Shown here one piece after another: positions 50,011 through 60,405 of a DNA stretch of 64,000 bases. A program made the translations under genes and the position numbers. Each line of letters starts with the position of its first letter. The stretch's first letter is position 1. The stretch is from Ligustrum vulgare (Eukaryota > Streptophyta > Magnoliopsida > Lamiales > Oleaceae): positions 35,012,929 to 35,076,928 of the forward strand of contig OY743190.1 in the NCBI GenBank assembly GCA_963555705.1. Reading direction: 5' to 3'. The notes under the pieces are model-generated. The model had not been told where the DNA came from. It ran no database searches and saw only the letters and a list, made by a program, of their open reading frames with translations.

Positions 50011-50086
<76 letters not shown>
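50011..50086 (+). repeat. (TA)n microsatellite
   Basis: About 38 TA dinucleotides, immediately followed by tandem AAGTT units. Confidence 0.97.
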
Positions 50087-50088
<2 letters not shown>

Positions 50089-50285
50089 TTAAGTTAAGTT
50101 AAGTTAAGTTATTATGAAATTATATTAAAAAAATGAAAAAAATGACGTCTATATTATAGGAGAATTAAAAATAAATAAAAAAATGATGTTATTAAACAAA
50201 AAGATAATGTCAGCTTTATGAATAGTAAATGAATAGTAAAATTCCTTTCAGTCTTTTATATAAGTTAGGACTAGGAAATATATAT

Positions 50286-50563
50286 TGTTGTAAAACTACC
50301 AATTTCTAGAAGAACAAGAAAGAGAGGTAGAGAGAATGAGAGAAATGCTTCTCATCAGTTGTGTGTAATATTACAAACTTAAGCCCCTATTTATAGAGGT
50401 TGTTAACGTCCCGTAAGTACCTCAAAGACTGAGCACCGTCAACATACCTCTGGGGTACTTACGGGACGTCAACAGGGGTGATCAATGACACAATCGTAAT
50501 ATGTAAAGTTTACAAGGATATAATGGTAATTCAAATTATATATATAATGTATATTTTATAACA
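50286..50563 (-). repeat. 3' LTR of the 7.8-kb element (278 bp, with insertion)
   Basis: Aligns along its length with 57893-58090 except for an extra foldback insertion (about 50399-50474). TG...CA ends. Confidence 0.85.
50401..50474. mobile_element. 74-bp foldback insertion in one LTR
   Basis: Left arm TGTTAACGTCCCGTAAGTACC (21 bp) and right arm GGTACTTACGGGACGTCAACA are inverted repeats with one mismatch around a 32-bp loop. The other LTR lacks it, reading straight from CTATTTATA to GGGGTGATCAATG. Confidence 0.8.
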
Positions 50564-50572
50564 CTCCCCCTT
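50564..50572 (-). other. polypurine tract
   Basis: AAGGGGGAG on minus directly before the 3' LTR TGTTATAAAA; the plus-strand primer site in LTR elements. Confidence 0.75.
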
Positions 50573-50599
50573 GAATGACCCATTACGCAATTGCTTACC

Positions 50600-51295
50600 T
50601 CATTAAAACCTTGCTAAAAAAATCCAATGGGATAAAACTTGAGCGAAGGAAAAAGAGTACAGCTGCTCCCCCTGATGTTGGTCATCTTGAATCATTGAGT
50701 CAACTGTTCGAAATGACATCAAACGATAAATAGAACGAATCATGTTCTAAAGTTTGGAATTCTGAAGTGCTGCCTCATTAAAACCTTATTAGTAAAACTC
50801 AGTAGGATAAAATCTAAACCAAGGAAAAAGAGTACAACCATTACCTCGTTAAAACTTTGTCAGGAAAACCTAGTAGGACAAAACTTGGACGAAGGAAAAA
50901 GAGTACATCATGATTCTCCCTCTGAAGTGTGCAATCAAGTGTTCATGAGCTTCTTGAACATTGATATCATCTTTCGTCTGGAATATGTATATATATATAT
51001 ATATATATCTCCTTGTGTGTAGCCGATATCATAACATTCTTCATAAGATGTCTATGATTTTCTTCATTTGTTGATATCATTCCAGTACAAAAATGTGTTG
51101 CTGAATTATAGTTCATAGATAGATGTAATAATGCCTCAAAAACCTTGCTAGGGAAATCAAGTGGGAAAAAACCTTAGCTAAGGAAAAAAGAGTACATTAT
51201 TCTCATTAATACGCCACAATTGCTGCCTCATTAAAACCTTGTTGGAAAACTCTGTGGGACAAAATCTCAGCTAAGGAAAAAAGAGTGCAACGCGT
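50600..51295 (-). repeat. five copies of a roughly 60-bp repeat near the polypurine tract
   Basis: Plus-strand consensus CATTAAAACCTTG ... GGATAAAAC ... GGAAAAAGAGTACA at about 50608, 50774, 50848, 51128 and 51226. The copies are well diverged but keep the GGAAAAAGAGTACA tail. Confidence 0.8.
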
Positions 51296-51449
51296 ATTTA
51301 TTCCTTTCATGGAATATCATAGATATATTGATGTAATCTCGAATCTTTTCATCAATCATATCATTTATGATGAGCTTTATATAAATCGTTCATAGCTCAT
51401 TTATGATATCATAACATGCTATATCAAGTAATGTTTTCTTAATTTATTC

Positions 51450-51625
51450 AGAATTGATTCACTTTTAGTGAATAATCATATCTATAATTCACTTCTGGTG
51501 AATAACTAAACATTATCCGTTTTCAAATTCACTTCTGGTGAATAATTAAATTCATTTTGAATTCACTTCAGGAAAATAATTAAATATTCATTTTCGAATT
51601 CACTTCTGGTAAATAATCAATTGCC
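51450..51625. repeat. palindromic repeat array TTCACTTCTGGTGAATAA
   Basis: Five tandem units of about 35-40 bp. The core TTCAC-TTCTG-GTGAA can form a small hairpin. Stem changes are often paired (TTCACTTTTAGTGAA). Confidence 0.75.
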
Positions 51626-51760
51626 CAGATATAATTTTCAAAAATGGTACACTCCAATTTCAATTTCAACATATTAAATCTTTTAGTGATTATACATATA
51701 TCACAATATGCATAAGTATAATTAATCTTTGAAATAGATATCAATTTCGACATATAATCT

Positions 51761-53252
51761 TGCTAGGGTGCATAATTGTTGTTTTATTAGTGATTCTTCT
51801 TCTTAATTCAATGACTTTAAATGCTTAAATTTTGAATATTAATCATATTTTATGTTTTGTGAATTAGGTGGAGAATTTAGATCAATTTGATTCAATATCA
51901 CAAACTAAAAGAACAAGGTTGGAACTCAAAAAGAATGCAATCAGATCAGGACTTTGAATAAGGCGTGGCCACGCTTATTGATTTTGTAAGACAGCAGCTG
52001 AGACAAAAGGGCAGCAACATAAATTGGACCACTCTTTGAAAAGCCCAATAATACAATTTTTTTTGGCCCATCTACTACCCTAGAAAACTCTTTGGACCAA
52101 TGGGAAGAAGAGAGACTGGACCACAATTGAAAAAAAAAGGGAAATAAGAATTCTTGGAAAATTGGACTCTCAGACTTTTGCCATCAATTGACTAGAACCA
52201 CGTTTTGGTCATTGGAAAGAGGGAGACTTCTTGAAAAATTGGACTCTCAGCACAAAAGCAGAATTAATTGGAGCTCCTTTTGGAGGGAAGAAAGAAAAAA
52301 AAAAAGGAAAGGAAGGAAAAAGAACGAATTCTGTGGAGAAATTTGGAAGAGAGGACGCGGTGACACCGACTTCGATTTGGGGAGTTTTACTTTCTTGTCT
52401 TTTAATTTTATTCATTTAACTTTTTGATTAACAATGTTTATGGATAGCTAAATTTATTTTTCCAATTCAAGGATATTCGAAGTTTTGATTCACCAAGAAT
52501 TGTGAGATCTAATCTAATTTAATTGTTCCTTTGATTGTTTTCTATTTATATATCTTTTGTTTGCATCAAAGTTGTTGTTTTGGTTTGTTAATACAAAGTG
52601 CACGTTGTTTTAATTGTCAAAACGATACTTAGCCAATTAGGAATCTAAATCTGTAATTGTTTAGGTTTTCTAATACAAGTGGCGAATAACATAGTTAATT
52701 ATAGACTGATTTTTGACTCGTGTTATGAAGACATATAACCTAATTTAAATGAATCACGCGTGTAGATTTGTTGGTTAGAATTGGTCGTCTCTCTAGGAAT
52801 TAATGCTATTGGTAAATTAAATCCTATGATCATATCTAGGATTGTTTATTGATTAGGGAAATAATTAACGAGCGTCTCTTGATTATCGATAAAGTAAGGA
52901 GAGATAGGTTGTTAGATCGTATCAATGACCATAACCAATTTAGAGAATGAGTAAAGGATTTTATTTTTGCATCTATGATCAATTTCGTGAATCATTACTG
53001 AGATTATACCTTGGGCTGGATATTTATTTAATTTGATATTTTCAACAATTTTAATTTCGCACTAGTTTATTTACAAATTGATTTCACATTCAAAATTCAA
53101 AAAACCCCCCTTATTTTCAATTCATTGCTTTTAATTTTTTCGAAGAATTAAATCTAACAAATCCCTGTGGATTCGACTTTGCTCACCACTATTGCAATTT
53201 GTTTTTACAAGAGCGAGAAAACATTATTATTTGTTGGATTCGACACCCATCA
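51761..53252. mobile_element. nested solo LTR, 1492 bp
   Basis: Begins TGCTAGGGTG, ends CACCCATCA, and is flanked by AATCT on both sides (51756-51760 and 53253-53257), a 5-bp target duplication. It contains CCCTGTGGATTCGACTTTGC near its right end, a phrase common in plant LTRs. A 79-codon frame at 52188-52427 is not a gene. It sits inside the 7.8-kb element and is therefore younger. Confidence 0.7.
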
Positions 53253-54119
53253 AATCTATAATCATTTTACTTGAAATCTCAACGTACCGTGATCAACTGA
53301 TACATCAAAGAATACTTCCAAAGTACCGAGATGAGGATCATACATTTTGATCTCACTCATTGGTATATCAAAGAGCTCAAGCTAGTGATTTAGATTATAG
53401 TCTATCCACCATATGTTATGCCAGTTCTATGAAAAAATTTCGCGTACAATGAGTCGTCTTTTACGACTGTATAATATTTTTCATTTGTACAAGTAACTAC
53501 TGGCTTTACACATTTAAGCGTTTGGACTTCAGGTCCTTGAACAATAATCCCTACATCGGGATTTTTATATTTAGCCAAGTATCATAATTTCATCAACCTC
53601 ATTTTCACAAGAGAGTTGTGTATCTATTCGATTTATTTATCGATTCCATTTCATTTTAATATAACATATAGAGATCTCTTTATATTTTTTATCATCAATT
53701 ACATGAATTTCTTATCATTTAACTATGTATCTTTTACTCACCATGAGTATTTAGCCTCAAATGGATCATCTCAATTATTCAAGAGATATTTGTTTTTGAA
53801 ATCGATTGTTATTATGCTTCAGGTATAATTACGCTTCAGGCGTGTTTTTCCCATAATGTTCACAAATCTTATATTACATCAATCGGCTAAAAATACCGCA
53901 ACGCATGTCATTCATATTTAGGGATATAATCTCAATCATATATCTGAGTGCATTTTGGTGGAGTGTATACATATTGCACTTCTTAGAAATCATAAAGCTT
54001 CTTCAGATAATCCCTATTTCATTATATTGACATATATAGAATATTGTTATATTATAAACAATTTCTAAACAAGTTATTTCATATCAAATAATTTGAAGCT
54101 TTTAATCGGGATTATCTAA

Positions 54120-54315
54120 CCGTTCATTATAGACTTCTGGTTCAATACGATTTTATTTCACTGCTATGTATGAATATTTGGTTCAATACAACATCGATGA
54201 ACTTCTGGTTTAATACAATGTATATTTCACTTATGACCTTCTGGTTAGATACTATATACATATTTCACTTGTACGTATGAACTTCTGGTTCAATACAATA
54301 TTTACTTGTTCGAAT
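54120..54315. repeat. palindromic repeat array GAACTTCTGGTTC
   Basis: Five units with the core GAAC-TTCTG-GTTC followed by AATACAAT, about 35-45 bp apart. Same hairpin design as the array at 51450 but a different stem. Confidence 0.7.
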
Positions 54316-54473
54316 TTATAAATCAGTATACCTTGATTTATCATATCTAAAAAGGTGATTAGACCGAAATATAAAAAATGATCCTTGTCCCCATCCTTTT
54401 GATTACAAATCTTTTCCCTTTTATTGATGGAATCAATGACACGCGAAGCCACAGATCTTTTACGCGTTAAATA

Positions 54474-55050
54474 ATGCATTTAAATAGATCATTTGGGAAG
54501 AAGGTTAAATCCATCCAAATGGATGTTATATTATCAAATATTCGCAAATACTACTCTAATCTTCCGATAAATATTTTCAAAAAGATTTATCGAGTTCGAC
54601 TTGAAAGATTGAGGCTGCTGATGGATCAAGGTATCTTAAAAGATGTTCGTTGGTTGATCAAAGCAAAAGTTAGATTATCTGGTGAATTATCAGATTTATT
54701 TTCTAAGCACATGTCTGGCTTAGGTAAGAGTACTTTTGCAAAGAAGCGAAGAGCAAAAAGATTGAAGGATTGTTACAAATGTGCTCGATGGACATGTGAT
54801 ACCCGTTGTAAATCAATAGGGCATTCATCCAGAAATCGAGATGATAAAATAGATTTCATTAAGGGTAGACTGAGTAAGGAGTCATTAAATGATATTCGAC
54901 TGACTCTTGAGACACACCCTTGTGGGTATGTGCAACTTGAGCTACTATATTTATAGGCTCAATTCAACGAAGAGAAAGATCGTTATAGTCTCAACGATAT
55001 GATATCAAAAGATCTTGTTTGCCAATCTATTATAAACAATGATATTTTGG
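54474..55050 (+). CDS. Lys/Cys-rich conserved-looking frame of unknown function
   Basis: A 160-codon frame without introns. Notable blocks: LERLRLLMDQGILKDVRWLI, FAKKRRAKRLKDCYKCARWT, a cysteine cluster C-x2-C-x4-C-x3-C, then LNDIRLTLETHPCGYVQLEL. After a TAG at 54954 the same frame continues AQFNEEKDRYSLNDMISKDL, so the stop probably truncates a longer protein. It looks like a gene rather than chance, because charge and cysteine patterns are ordered. I do not recognise the family. It is opposite in orientation to the LTR element, like the LOG copy beside it. It may be a second processed copy of a host gene. Confidence 0.45.
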
Positions 55051-55380
55051 CTACTAAACATTGATACAAGGTAAATCAGTAAAGTGTATTTATGTATATA
55101 TATATATTTTTTAACAAAGTATTTTATATTTTCATTTTTCGCATATTAATTGATTGTTACTAAGAGACCATCGAAAGAGTGTCCATTATGAAGCATTAAA
55201 TATACTGTTAGAGATATGATCAAAAGTGGCGTCATTTAGGCAAAGTAAATAACAACTTTTTCAAAATACGAGCAGTAAATAGTGAATATTATTGAGTTTT
55301 AAAAGCCAAGTAATTTCGCAGTTTAATGCATCCCAAAATAACATTTTTTTGTAATTTTTCCTTCCTTATACTCTTAAAAG

Positions 55381-55950
55381 ATGGAATGATCAAAACTTCG
55401 ACATATCAAAACTATCTGTGTATTTTGTGAATAAAAAATTGGGAAAGACTTTGAGTATCTAGAAGCATAAGTACTTCTAGGGAAGAAGTTGGGAGAGAGA
55501 GGTATCAATCTAGTATATGGAGGGGTAGCAGTAGATTGATGGGTTGTGTTTCTCAATCTGCTCAAACAGAGAAAGCGAGACTGATAGGTGTTATACTTGT
55601 TCCTTTAGTCGATATCGCAGGTAAAATACGAGGGCATGAAGTACAGACGTTATCTATCCGTGAACGCATAACTTGCATGTTATATGGTTCTGATGCCTTC
55701 ATTGCCATGCCTGGAGGTTTTGGTACTTTAGAGGAAATCTTTAATATTACCTCGTGGGCTCAGCCGAGTCTCCATAATAAGCCTATTGGGCTTTGGTTTA
55801 CTAACATTTATTGATTATGCCGTGAAACAAGGATTCATCTCTCCATTTTCTAGGATGATCCTTATTTATGCTCCCACTTTTGATGAACTGTTGGAAAAGT
55901 TACAATCATATATTTCAATACAAGATTCAGCAGGAGTTAAGATAGATTAG
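55381..55950 (+). pseudogene. LOG: LOG cytokinin-activating enzyme, processed pseudogene
   Basis: LOG removes ribose phosphate from cytokinin nucleotides to release active cytokinin. The copy spans the whole protein without introns: TICVFC near the start, LGERGINLVYGG, LMGCVSQ, then a long intact stretch with HEVQTLSIRERI and the signature MPGGFGTLEEIFNITSWAQ, and C-terminal YAVKQGFISPFSR ... APTFDELLEKLQSY and a stop. Damage: stops at codon 3 and twice before 55455; a lost G in the GGG-rich loop near 55528; a deletion with frameshift near 55795. LOG genes have several introns, so the intronless state implies reverse transcription. It lies inside the 7.8-kb element in opposite orientation. 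Confidence 0.9.
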
Positions 55951-55984
55951 TCGCAAAGAAGGGGTATCAAGCGAAAATGGAGTC

Positions 55985-56180
55985 TAGGTAATGTAAATTT
56001 AACCTTGTGAATCTCTAAAATATTGGTGGTAGTAGAGTACGAAGTATTTTTACTCTTGAGACACACCTCTAATATTGAGGATTTTATGAATATTTGAATT
56101 TAATCTTGTGAACCTTAAAAAGATTACGGGTGGTAGAGTACGGAGTATTATTACTCTTGAAACACACATCCACTTTTTGA
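55985..56180. repeat. GGTAGAGTACGAAGTATT...ACTC repeat, two units
   Basis: GTAGAGTACGAAGTATTTTTACTC (56031) and GTAGAGTACGGAGTATTATTACTC (56133), each followed by TTGA.ACACAC. Each contains a GAGTA...TACTC hairpin. Confidence 0.65.
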
Positions 56181-56239
56181 CGATTTTATAAATGTTTCTC
56201 TCTTTTGTGTTTTGCATTTATCTCTTTTCTTCATATGTT

Positions 56240-56370
56240 TCAGTATGACTCATTTGTACTTCTTCAGGAGTAATATTAATAATATCACTTCAGTATATTT
56301 AGATGATAATCTTTACTTCTTCTAGAGTAAATATGTACTTTTTCCGGAGTACATAAGTGCTTATGTAAGA
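56240..56370. repeat. TACTTCTTCAGGAGTAA hairpin repeats
   Basis: TACTTCTTCAGGAGTA (56256), TTACTTCTTCTAGAGTAA (56311), TACTTTTTCCGGAGTA (56336): a TTACT/AGTAA stem with variable loop. Confidence 0.65.
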
Positions 56371-56524
56371 ACTTTTTTGTTTATCTCAATCATATAATAT
56401 TTATCTCATAATACTGATGAGATTATTTTCACATTAGCCATATTCGTGATATCATGTGATATTATCTTACCATACATCAACATTTTTCTTGTTGGATAAT
56501 TCATTTTCATCTGTCTTTTCAATA

Positions 56525-56885
56525 CAGATATTGGTAACTGGTACCGTTTGATTAAATATTTTCATTAAAATCCAACAACCTTTTGGTAATGGTAACTTCT
56601 GGTACTATTTTCTAAAATATTAAACTTTTGGTAATGGTAACTTCTAGTACTATTTGTTGAAATATCAAATGACAATAATATATCAAGTTCATATGAGCAG
56701 AAATATTGAAAATCAGTAGAACCAACCATATAGGTGGTAATGTAATATACTTAATACTGGTAAAATCAACCATATAGATGATAACGTAATATATTTGAAA
56801 CTTATAGAACTAACCATATATGTGGTAACGTAATATGTATATTTAAAGCTGATATAACCAACCATATAGGTGGTGTCAACATAAT
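56525..56885. repeat. two further short-palindrome arrays
   Basis: First (56525-56665): GGTAATGGTAACTTCTGGTACTATT, three units. Second (56710-56880): AACCATATAGGTGGTAACGTAATAT, four units, with an ACCA-TATAG-GTGGT palindrome. Confidence 0.65.
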
Positions 56886-57247
56886 GAAATAATTATCTTT
56901 CATAAATGAGTAAGTCATATCTCCAAATCCAGTCAAGATATTCATAATAGTCCAGTCCGTTACGATAATGAGTTATATTTAATCAATTACTCAATACATC
57001 ACGACATGGTAACAACTATATTACTTGCACCTTATTGATCACACAATAGTGCAAAACATTTGTAATATATATTTTGTCAATATTAATCATAAGATCAATA
57101 ATCATGATTGATCCAATACGTTAAATTACAATTAATATACTTTAACGTATTATCAAGGGCAAAATCGTCCATATTTTAATATATTGATTATATGAATAAA
57201 TCAAAATCATCAATAGGTTTAAAATTTAATTTAGAACAAACTTACTT

Positions 57248-57825
57248 TTAATCCAAAGTTCGAAATCTCGTCAGAAGTGCTCCAAAAATAGTTTTTAAGG
57301 AACCGCCACGTTCGATTGCCGGAAATGTCCAAAACTGTATCAAACAGAAAAGTAATACCATAGAAAAATCCGGAATGTTGAGATGAACAAACCGTCTGTT
57401 GCGACCGTCGCCGAATTCTTCTTCACGCACCCACACGAGCCTCCTCGACGTCTGCGCGTGGGCCTCACGCGTTTCATGCACCATCGTGCCAGTGACTCTG
57501 TCGTCGACACGCGCCGACGACGGAGAATCATCTCGTCGCCGTGGTTCTAGATCTGGCATCTGATTGTTGATTGGATGTATGGTTTGTCATAGATCTATGT
57601 TGAAAGTTTCGAAATGTAAAATTTCTTCAATATTTCTAATTGCACAACATCGAGACCATGTTTCTTTCCTCTTGTGGAACTTTTTGGATTATGTAAAGTT
57701 TCCATCTTTCTTGAAGTTTTCAGATCTACAATGTATGCGTTATTTTCTAAAGTTAAAAGCGTTTGACTTGGAAAAGGAAAACGTTGATTAATAATGATCA
57801 GGTTTTTGATACAGATGTTCATCAC
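57248..57825 (-). other. 5' internal region of the 7.8-kb element
   Basis: Two minus-strand frames, 76 and 103 codons, follow the 5' LTR (57595-57825 and 57248-57559). The second is Arg/Asp-rich with RRRDDSPSSARVDDRVT and lies in a locally GC-rich patch. Neither matches gag that I recognise. Confidence 0.3.
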
Positions 57826-57892
57826 TTAGATGCAACTGTAGAGTATATTCCCATCATATTTTTCAATTGGTTAGAGACTCGTGATGATAGCG

Positions 57893-58090
57893 TGTTGTAA
57901 AACTACCAATTTTTAGAAGAACAAGAAAGAGGTAGAGAGAATGAGAGAAATGCTTCTCATTAGATGTGTGTAATATTACAAACTTAAGCCCTATTTATAG
58001 GGGTGATCAATGATACAATCGTAATATGTAAAGTTTACATGGATATAATGATCATTTACATTATATATATAAAATGTATATTTTATAACA
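57893..58090 (-). repeat. 5' LTR of the 7.8-kb element (198 bp)
   Basis: TG...CA unit lacking the foldback seen in the other LTR. Inside, on minus, it is followed by CGCTATCATCACGAGTCTC, the expected place for a primer-binding site, although it does not match initiator tRNA-Met. Confidence 0.85.
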
Positions 58091-58292
58091 TATATATACA
58101 TTGTATGAACTTTTATAAAAAAAAAAATGTTAAATTTTGTATAGAAGTTTTATTAAACAATCCCATAATTTGTTTTTGTACTCTAAAATTTGATCGACTA
58201 TTCAATGCAAAAAATTCATCTTACTCATTAGCCCCTATTTGGTCCATATTATTTAAAATTTAATTTTTTTCAATAAATCATTATTCAACAGC

Positions 58293-59692
58293 CAGTGGCG
58301 GAGCCAGCCGAAAAGTCCAGGTAGAGCGGTGGCCGTTGACGTCGTCGGCCGTTGACCGACTAACGTGAACAATGGCAGTAGCGAGATTGTGAATATTATT
58401 TAATGAAATAATATTTAAAAATGAATAAATAGATATAAGAATAAAAAGTTGTCATTAAATATATGACCATATAATCCAATACAACCCAAAATAGATGCAA
58501 AATACATGATATTGACATCAGTTGGTATTCGTTGGCTCGGACAACTGCATTCTTCGGGGTCTGATATTTTGGAAACGCTGCAATATTGCCTCATTCTCAA
58601 TATTTTTAAAAATGTCTCGCTCCGTGTACACAATCAAATTGTCATTCAACCATTTACTCCCATTTTGTTGCGCAAATCACTCTTGATTAAATTCATAGCA
58701 GAGAATGCTCTTTCAACAGATGCATTAAATTTCTTAGTGTTATCAAAGTCTACTAACTCATTTGCTCTACTAGAAGCAGTTGCAGGACTACTAGAACCAC
58801 TAAGTTAAGATTTTCGTTTACGTTGGAAAAAATATTCCATAATTTGTAAATCAATTATCACAAATCAAATCAAATATTCACCAAATCTCAATCCACAACC
58901 TATAAATCAATAATCACAATTCACAAATAAAATCATATTTTCATCACAATAGTCACAATTTACAAATCTAACCACATTGTAAAAATTTAAATGTAACATT
59001 TATGTGTAATTCTCAAATCAATTATAACGAATTAAGCCTTAGTGAGAAATTACAAATTGATAAAAAATTTGGGAAATGACAACAATTGACAGTCTAACCT
59101 AACCAAAAAAATTAATAAATCAAACATCGATAATATTTATTAAAATGTTTAAAATTTAAGCATTAACATAATAACATCACAAAATCTGAAAATTACAAAA
59201 CCAAAACAAATAAAATAATCAAAATTTAACATTTATAAATAAACAAAGTTACAAAACAACAATTACCGTCGGCATAGAGTCAGAAAGCAGGAGGCACCTA
59301 CGCTGGAGAGTGGAGCACTGACCAGCGGCAACCAGTGGAGGAGCCGTCAACAGTGGTGGCCGACGGACGCGAGCAACGGCGCTGCGCTGGCCGGTCAGAG
59401 ACAGAGAGAATCGGGGGAAAGGAGTGACCAAAGGTTAGGGATTTTGCTTGTTCTTCAGATTTTGCTTGTTGGACCAAATGGAGAATTGGAGATTGATTTG
59501 TATGATGTAATTTTGGTTTGGGCTTGGGAGTTGGCCAGTTGAGTACTAATTTGGGCAAAAAAAAAAAATTCAAACTTGTCGCCGACAGTTGCAGCTCCCC
59601 AGCACGGCGCCACCTTCGCAGCTCCAGTGGCGGACCACCGACGGCGAGGTAGCGCGGCCGCGCTACCTCGTATATAGCTGGCTCCGCCACTG
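58293..59692 (-). mobile_element. 1.4-kb hAT transposon derivative
   Basis: The left end CAGTGGCGGAGCCAGC and right end GCTGGCTCCGCCACTG are perfect 16-bp inverted repeats. Both flanks carry the identical 8-bp TCAACAGC (58285-58292, 59693-59700). On minus, 58550-58800 retains the C-terminal hAT dimerisation region of a transposase (VERAFSAMNLIKSDLRNKMG, then LRMRQYC after stops). The remainder is deleted or replaced, so it cannot move itself. The perfect target duplication suggests recent movement. Confidence 0.92.
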
Positions 59693-59700
59693 TCAACAGC

Positions 59701-59990
59701 ACATTTTATGATAAAAAACAAATTATCTATCTTTTAACCACACATTACCCAAAAATTTAATAATATAAATCACATTTTATTTAAAATAATAATGGATTTC
59801 ATACTAGGCAAATTCTTTTAAAAAAAAGTGCAAGAATTTTGGAGGAAAAAAATAAATAAAACATTTTCTTGGGGTTTTTAGTTAAATAGGTTTGGTATGT
59901 AATAAGTTTAGTAAAATAGATCCTTCTGTTGAAATGTCAAAATTACCCTTAATGAAAAGGACTGTTTAATTTGCAGGGTATATCCCCAAA
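59701..59990. other. spacer between the hAT element and the pararetrovirus
   Basis: AT-rich, no gene. The left border of the viral sequence lies at about 59960-60010 but is not sharp. Confidence 0.35.
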
Positions 59991-60120
59991 CTTAGTCAGG
60001 TTGATTTAATTCAGTACTTCTGGTTATGTTTATATTTTTTAATCTTGTAAGTTCTTCTAAAAATGTTCTATATTGTAATAATTTTTCAAAAGATTTAGGA
60101 TGATCTTTTTTAGTTATATA

Positions 60121-60402
60121 TCATAACATTATTCCTTCTGATACTTCTTCTTCTATATCTTCGTATTCTTCTATAATTTTATGAACCGTATTTATATTTT
60201 TTGCTGTTTCAACATAATTAAATTCTATTCTATTTAGGATTGCATAGTCAATATCTTCGTATATCTCTTTTAGTTTAGATTGTCCAACAGAATATATATT
60301 TTTAGATTTTTCAACAATAATTGATAAAAATGAAATTTCTTTATTATCTAAATATAGTTTATATTCACAATTATTAGATGTTGATGTTTATAAAGTATTC
60401 AT
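60121..60402 (-). pseudogene. viral small gene, interrupted
   Basis: An open frame of about 94 codons with a stop at codon 5 (TAA). The rest is open, rich in Lys, Glu, Ile and Tyr, ending before the host boundary. It overlaps the end of the previous gene. It may be the N-terminal part of a movement-protein-type gene cut by integration, or a separate small gene; no motif settles it. Confidence 0.45.
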
Positions 60403-60405
60403 AGA

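Larger units (their letters stand above)
42613..50275 (-). mobile_element. probable Helitron with several captured gene fragments
   Basis: On minus, the 3' side ends with hairpin CTCATGC-ATT-GCACGAG, then TGATAGAACTAAT (a CTRRT terminus). The 5' side near 50275 starts TCCTAACTTATATAAAAGAC. Between them lie broken pieces of unrelated plant genes, all on the minus strand: DUF538, an IDD zinc finger, an acidic-tailed protein and smaller exon-like bits. That is the hallmark of Helitron capture. An LTR block (44993-47438) lies inside. The base after CTAAT is A rather than the usual T, and the 5' border is uncertain. No Rep/helicase is seen. Confidence 0.45.
50286..58090 (-). mobile_element. 7.8-kb non-autonomous LTR element with hairpin arrays
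   Basis: Two direct LTRs starting TGTTGTAAAACTACCAAT and ending TATTTTATAACA. The left LTR is bordered inside by AAGGGGGAG on minus (polypurine tract), so the element runs right to left. The flanks are TATAT on both sides (50281-50285, 58091-58095), a 5-bp target duplication in AT-rich DNA. I found no gag, protease, integrase or reverse transcriptase. The interior holds short-palindrome repeat arrays, a LOG retro-pseudogene, a Cys-rich frame and a nested solo LTR. It is best described as a large non-autonomous element of Ty1/copia type or similar. Confidence 0.75.

Noticed and set aside
54474..54956. Mitochondrial ribosomal protein (rps4-like) insertion
   Set aside because: The basic composition suggested it, but the cysteine cluster and motifs do not fit, and no flanking mitochondrial sequence is seen.
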